Positions 4,877-9,069 of a DNA stretch of 9,069 nt are shown here, one piece after another; position 1 is the first letter of the stretch, and every line of letters begins with the position of its first letter. The stretch is taken from assembly GCA_003517725.1 (NCBI GenBank), contig DOZZ01000033.1:1-9069 (forward strand). The letters are read 5' to 3'. The position numbers and the translations under genes were made by a program. The stretch comes from Bryobacterales bacterium. GTDB taxonomy: Bacteria > Acidobacteriota > Terriglobia > Bryobacterales > Bryobacteraceae. The notes under the pieces are model-generated. The model was not told the origin of the DNA and made no database searches. It saw only the letters and a list, made by a program, of their open reading frames with translations.

Positions 4877-6549
4877 TCCGGCGCACTGTGAGAAGAATCG
4901 GGCCGGCAATCCTCATGTTTTCCGGGCTGCTTTGCGGCGCAGACCCTACCGGCGCGGTTTACGTAGGCTCCAAGGTTTGCTCCGGGTGTCATGTGCGGAT
5001 CTACGAGGATTATGTCGGGACCGCGATGGGGCGCTCGGTGGTTGCGGCTTCGCAAACACGGGAACTGGTTCCGGTATCCGGGTCCATAGCGGTGCAGAGC
5101 GGGGAATTTCACTTTGAGGTCGCCAGACGCGGCGACGAACTTTATGAAGATGAATTTCAAACCGACGCGTCCGGCGGTTTGATATTCAAGAGATCTTTCA
5201 AGCTGGAATACGCGATTGGGTCCGGAACCAATGGCATCACCTATGCGATCCGAAAAGGCAGTTATCTTTTCGAAGCGCCGCTTTCGTATTATCAGCGCGC
5301 GCGTTCGTGGCGCCTTTCGCCGGGGTACGAGAACACGAACGCGGGGTTTAGCCGTCCAATGGCCGCAGGATGTGTTGTGTGCCATAGCGGGCGGTCAAGG
5401 GCTATTGGCGGTCGAGACGGTGTGTATGGCGATCCGCCGTTTTCCGAAATGGCTATCGGATGCGAGAACTGCCATGGCCCGGGATCGGTGCACGTCCAAC
5501 AGCCAAGCAAATCAAACATCGTGAATCCAGCGAAGCTGTCCGCTGCGCGCGCGGAGGAAATCTGCATGAGGTGTCATCAGGCCGGTGATACCCGCGTTTA
5601 TCAGTCAGGCAAGAGCGACGCGGATTTCCGCCCCGGAAAGCCACTCAGTGATGTGGTTGACATATTTAAAATACCGCTGGACCCCACGACGGCCGCGCCG
5701 GCCGATCTACTGGAGCATCATTTTTCGATGCAACTCAGCAAGTGCTTTACAGGCAGCGCTGGCCGCCTCCGCTGCCTCAGTTGTCACGATCCTCACGCGA
5801 TGCCGTCCAAAAAAGATGCCGCGGCATACTTCGAAAAAAAGTGCGCGGCGTGCCACACCGTCAATAGTTGCAAGCTGCCCATTGCACAGCGAGCGCAGAG
5901 TGGTCAGGGTTGCATCGAGTGCCACATGCCGAAGCGCGACATCGGTTTCATCTCGCACTCCGCGCTGACCAATCACCGGATTATCGCCCGTCCTGATGAG
6001 CCCCTGCCGGCCGTTGCGTTTAACCAGACCACTCCGGATCTTACCGACCTCATTTTTCTCAATCGCTCCAGCGCCGGGCCTCTTTCGCCTCTGGTGCTGT
6101 GGCAGGCCTACGGAGACTTGGCGGAACGCTCGCCACGGTACCAGGCGCGGTATCTGCAACTGCTCGACATCGTCGCCGCGCAATCGCCCGGCAATCCGCT
6201 AGTACAAGCAGCTCTAGGACGGAAGGCTCTCCGCCAGGGCGGCCCCGAAGCGAACCGGCGCACGGTCGAACATCTAACGAAGGCGCTGCAACTGGGATTC
6301 ACGGCTCCCACGGCGTTCGAAGATCTGGCGGATGCCCTTGCGGCAATCGGCAAGGTGGATGAGGCGATCGATACATTGAAGCGAGGGATCGAGTTGTCCC
6401 CTTACGCGCCTCGACTTCACAAGAGCCTTGTTTTGCAGTACATCAATGCAAAACAGTATGCGCTTGCCAAAGCTGAAATGCGGCATTACCTTGAGCTTGT
6501 TCCCGAAGACGCTTTTGTTCGCGATCTTCTGCGAAAAGCAGGCGGCTAG
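4873..6549 (+). CDS. Exported heptaheme c-type cytochrome with C-terminal TPR region
   Basis: The 558-residue product should be a periplasmic or cell-surface electron-transfer protein. From GTG 4873 it starts with a basic n-region (RRTVRR) and hydrophobic stretch, GPAILMFSGLLCGA, a plausible Sec signal peptide. Seven CXXCH heme sites follow: CSGCH (36-40), CVVCH (167-171), CENCH (197-201), CMRCH (231-235), CLSCH (301-305), CAACH (324-328) and CIECH (347-351). The first site, in YVGSKVCSGCHVRIYEDY, resembles cytochrome c554-type heme entries; a heme-free stretch of about 125 residues, possibly beta-rich, separates it from the second. Residues ~440-550 are helical TPR-like units ending in ELSPYAP and ELVPEDA. 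No nitrite reductase-type CXXCK is seen, so the electron acceptor is unknown. Start alternatives are TTG 4819, GTG 4888 and ATG 4915; 4873 gives the best signal peptide and a GTGA overlap with the leader ORF. The stop lies 9 bases from the convergent TPR gene's stop. Confidence 0.92.
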   Translation: MIRRTVRRIGPAILMFSGLLCGADPTGAVYVGSKVCSGCHVRIYEDYVGTAMGRSVVAASQTRELVPVSGSIAVQSGEFHFEVARRGDELYEDEFQTDASGGLIFKRSFKLEYAIGSGTNGITYAIRKGSYLFEAPLSYYQRARSWRLSPGYENTNAGFSRPMAAGCVVCHSGRSRAIGGRDGVYGDPPFSEMAIGCENCHGPGSVHVQQPSKSNIVNPAKLSAARAEEICMRCHQAGDTRVYQSGKSDADFRPGKPLSDVVDIFKIPLDPTTAAPADLLEHHFSMQLSKCFTGSAGRLRCLSCHDPHAMPSKKDAAAYFEKKCAACHTVNSCKLPIAQRAQSGQGCIECHMPKRDIGFISHSALTNHRIIARPDEPLPAVAFNQTTPDLTDLIFLNRSSAGPLSPLVLWQAYGDLAERSPRYQARYLQLLDIVAAQSPGNPLVQAALGRKALRQGGPEANRRTVEHLTKALQLGFTAPTAFEDLADALAAIGKVDEAIDTLKRGIELSPYAPRLHKSLVLQYINAKQYALAKAEMRHYLELVPEDAFVRDLLRKAGG

Positions 6550-6558
6550 CAGCGGCAG

Positions 6559-9069
6559 TTACGGATTCACCGTGTTTTTTCCTATGATCTGCAACGCACG
6601 TTCGATGTCAGGATCACCGGGCTTCGCTTGCAAAGCCATCCGGAGGTGCTTGTCTCCGTTGGCAATATCGCCGGCTTGGCAGAAGATCAAACCCAGATTC
6701 TTCTCCAGATCGGCGCGCACAACGCAATCGCCGCACAATTGCAACGCCTCCTGAATTTTCGTAACAGCCCCCTGCCAGTTTTTGGCTTGAGCCATGGCGA
6801 GAGCGTTGTTGCCGATCGTGTTCACCTGCTCGACGACGCGCTTTTGAGTTTGCAGCCCGTCAAAACGCGTCTGGTATTCGCGAGCCTTCGCCGGATCGGA
6901 CTTCGCAGTTTCCCGCAGCAGGCCGTAGAGCGCTTCCGAAGAGTTCGGGTTGATCTCCAATACTTTCTGGTACGCCGCTGCTGACTCCGGCAGCTTGTGC
7001 ATGGCTTGCAAAGTTTGGCCCAGCAGAAGATAGGCCTCGGCATTTGACGGCTCCAGTTGGACCACTCTCCGGAGCAATTCCACCGAGCGCTCCGGGTTTT
7101 CCAACTGACGTTCGGTCAGCGCCAAAAGATAGAGCCCATGAGCAAGATTGGGGTCCAGCCGGACGGCCGTCTCCAATTCGGGTTTGGCCGATTCGTAGCG
7201 GTGCAGGTCACGCAGCACGCGGCCCTTGTTGTAGTGAGTGGCGGCCGAGCTGGGGGCCAGACGCACGGCCTCCGTAAAGGCGGCCAGCGCCTGATCCGGC
7301 TGGTTCAAATCGGCCAGAGCAATGCCCAGATTCATCCGCGCTTCGGGCGAGCGAGGGTCTTCCGCCACCACTGCACGGAACGTGTCAATACTCTCGGGAC
7401 GTTTGAGTTTTGCCTGTGTCATGCCTAAACCGGTGAGCGCGCGGACGTTTTTGGGGTCGAGCTGGGTGGCGCGCAGAAGTTCGTGTTCGGCTTCCCGCAG
7501 GCGCCCCTGCTCGGCCAGAATCAGGCCCAGGTTGACATAGGCTTGCACATAGTCCGGACGATTTTCGGCCGCCAGGCGAAAGAACTTTTCGGCGTCTCGC
7601 GCATTGCCGGCGCGCCCGAGAAGGACACCGAGGTTGCTTTGTGCTTCGGCAAATTGCGGATCGAGCGCAATCGCCGCGCGGAACTCCTTCTCGGCCAGCG
7701 GCAGGTTGCCGGAACCCAGATCAAGCAGTCCGGCCATGTTGTGAGCCGCCGCAAATCCGGGGTCGATACGGATCGCATTCTGGAGCGCTTCCATTTCGGC
7801 CGCCTGGTCTCCGAGGGAGTCAAGCGCCACGGCCAAGTTGTAGTATGTCTTGGCATTGCTGGAATCCACCTGCAGCGCTTCGCGGTAAAGTTTTACCGCC
7901 GCGTTGGCGTCGCCTTTTCGCAATAAGTCACTGGCATTATTGGCGGAGGTGGAGGCCAGGTTTTCGTCCCGGCTTTTCGCCTTTAGAACCTCAAATTCCT
8001 GCAATTCCTTACGCGCCAGTTCCGGCTGATTGAGGGCCCGCAGAACGCCGGACAATTGATACCGTACCTCGGTGGAATCCGGATTTAACTGTTTCGCGCG
8101 TTCCAGGTGCGCGCGCGCGTCCTGATACTTGCCCAGCCGTGCCTCCACGAAACCCAGGTTGTACTGCACGTCGTAGTGATCCGGTTGCAACGCCGCGGCG
8201 CGCAGCAAGTCGGCTTCGGCCTCCTCGTGATGTCCAAACCCGCGCGCCACTACGCCCGCAATGTAAAGCCCTTCGAAATCGTCGGGGCGCCGCTTGCGAA
8301 AATCCTCTACCAGCGGAGCCGCGTCCCCATATTGCCCCAGGATAAACAGGGCCTTGGCCGCCGCCAGCCGGGCATCGTCATTGCCGGGGTCAAGGGCCAC
8401 GGTAGTCCGGTATTCGTCGGCAGCCTCCCGATAGCGCTTGTCTTGCGTGTAGATGGTGCCCAAATTGAAGTGAGCCTGAGCGTCTTTCGGATTGGCCTCA
8501 ATTAGCTTCCGCAGCACGCCGGCCGCTTGGTCGTTCATGCCGCTGCCGGCATACGCGACGGCCAGCAGGATTTGGTGGTCGCGGTCTTTGGGTTCCAGGG
8601 CCACCGCCTGATTCAGCATGGACACTGCGGCGGAAAAGCGCTTTTGAGCCACGAGCGACTGCGCCATTTTATGGAGGATGGCTGCCGATCGAGGATCTAG
8701 TTTGTGCGCCGCCGCAAGCTGTTCATCCGCCGCCTGGAAATCGCCTGCATCGAGCAGCGCGGAGCCCAGAGCGTGCCGCGCCCGGGCCGAAGCGGGATCG
8801 AGTACCACGGACTTGCGCAGTTCTTCAGCAGCGCGCGCCGGCGCCTCGCTCTGGAGCAGAGCGATCCCAAGATTGTAGTGCTGGTCGGCCGAACGCGGGG
8901 CCAGACGCACCGCTTCCGCAAACGCCCACACGGCGCAGCGCATCTGCTTGCCGCGCGCGAAATAGGCGCCTAGAGCGCCGAATGCGTCGGCCGAATGGCG
9001 GGCGGCAACTGCCTGCTCGAGTTGAATCGGGCCGGAACACGCCGGCGGCCTTTGCGCCAACAGCGTTGA
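6559..9069 (-). CDS. Large TPR-repeat protein, probably exported (5' end beyond window)
   Basis: The frame stays open to the window's right edge, so the true start lies outside; 836 residues are visible. A TTG at 9060 is unlikely to be the start because the preceding codons (S-T-L) join it into STLLAQ, which looks like the end of a signal peptide. The rest is almost wholly TPRs: I count about 22 units of ~34 residues with the W/Y-LG-Y-A-P pattern (for example HYNLGIALLQ, YNLAVALDSLGD, AYVNLGLILAEQGR), broken by a lysine-rich linker (LKAKSRDENLASTS) after unit 10 and a helical insertion before the last two. Near the C-terminus are LCGDC (Cys779 and Cys782 of the visible part) and FCQAGD, possible disulfide or metal ligands. 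TPR superhelices bind peptides or scaffold complexes; no enzyme domain is visible. It converges on the TPR-bearing cytochrome gene with a 9-base gap, which may hint at a shared complex, but function is not assignable from sequence. Confidence 0.92.
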   Translation of the reverse strand, partial: STLLAQRPPACSGPIQLEQAVAARHSADAFGALGAYFARGKQMRCAVWAFAEAVRLAPRSADQHYNLGIALLQSEAPARAAEELRKSVVLDPASARARHALGSALLDAGDFQAADEQLAAAHKLDPRSAAILHKMAQSLVAQKRFSAAVSMLNQAVALEPKDRDHQILLAVAYAGSGMNDQAAGVLRKLIEANPKDAQAHFNLGTIYTQDKRYREAADEYRTTVALDPGNDDARLAAAKALFILGQYGDAAPLVEDFRKRRPDDFEGLYIAGVVARGFGHHEEAEADLLRAAALQPDHYDVQYNLGFVEARLGKYQDARAHLERAKQLNPDSTEVRYQLSGVLRALNQPELARKELQEFEVLKAKSRDENLASTSANNASDLLRKGDANAAVKLYREALQVDSSNAKTYYNLAVALDSLGDQAAEMEALQNAIRIDPGFAAAHNMAGLLDLGSGNLPLAEKEFRAAIALDPQFAEAQSNLGVLLGRAGNARDAEKFFRLAAENRPDYVQAYVNLGLILAEQGRLREAEHELLRATQLDPKNVRALTGLGMTQAKLKRPESIDTFRAVVAEDPRSPEARMNLGIALADLNQPDQALAAFTEAVRLAPSSAATHYNKGRVLRDLHRYESAKPELETAVRLDPNLAHGLYLLALTERQLENPERSVELLRRVVQLEPSNAEAYLLLGQTLQAMHKLPESAAAYQKVLEINPNSSEALYGLLRETAKSDPAKAREYQTRFDGLQTQKRVVEQVNTIGNNALAMAQAKNWQGAVTKIQEALQLCGDCVVRADLEKNLGLIFCQAGDIANGDKHLRMALQAKPGDPDIERALQIIGKNTVNP

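Noticed and set aside
4915..4950. Lipoprotein signal (GLLCG) in the cytochrome
   Set aside because: The residue before the cysteine is Leu, not Gly, Ala or Ser, so the lipobox is poor; a Sec signal peptide fits better.
4729..5385. Minus-strand 218-codon open frame
   Set aside because: It lies antisense to the cytochrome gene over the first heme site and has no recognisable domain.
6550..6558. Terminator between the cytochrome and TPR genes
   Set aside because: The gap is only nine bases and neither gene end shows a GC hairpin followed by a T-run.

Overview
This GC-rich window most likely comes from an Acidobacteriota chromosome, perhaps a Bryobacterales/Solibacter-like soil bacterium. That placement is an inference from the gene types: an M13 endothelin-converting-enzyme-type peptidase, a c-type multiheme cytochrome fused to TPRs, a very long exported-looking TPR protein, and signal peptides ending in '-AQ'. 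No phylogenetic marker was compared.

Layout. Positions 1-668 hold no convincing gene. The first ~460 bases are unidentified. The stretch ~461-640 is locally A/T-richer and carries a duplicated 15-base hairpin core plus several mutually exclusive complementary segments just upstream of purM. Positions 669-2314 are a purM-purN operon with a 4-base ATGA overlap; the two genes encode two steps of de novo purine synthesis. One base after the purN stop lies the stop codon of a convergent, secreted M13 zinc metallopeptidase gene (2316-4313, minus). A 119-base divergent spacer follows with promoter-like elements, then tRNA-Glu(CTC) with encoded CCA (4433-4507).

The 3' remnant of a GH29 alpha-L-fucosidase gene, broken by a frameshift, starts within a few bases of the tRNA 3' end (about 4511-4763). 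After it come a 20-codon leader ORF (4814-4876) and, overlapping it by GTGA, an exported seven-heme (CXXCH x7) cytochrome with a C-terminal TPR region (4873-6549, plus). Nine bases beyond its stop lies the stop of a convergent gene for a protein of about 22 TPRs (6559 to beyond 9069, minus), whose N-terminus is cut off by the window edge.

How it fits together. purM and purN are housekeeping. The peptidase is an accessory secreted enzyme that shares only a boundary with them. The tRNA-proximal pseudogene marks a recombination or decay junction. The cytochrome and the TPR protein both appear to act outside the cytoplasm and may work together as an electron-transfer or scaffold pair, but that link rests only on adjacency and shared TPR content. 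No complete mobile element, CRISPR array or obvious defence system is visible.
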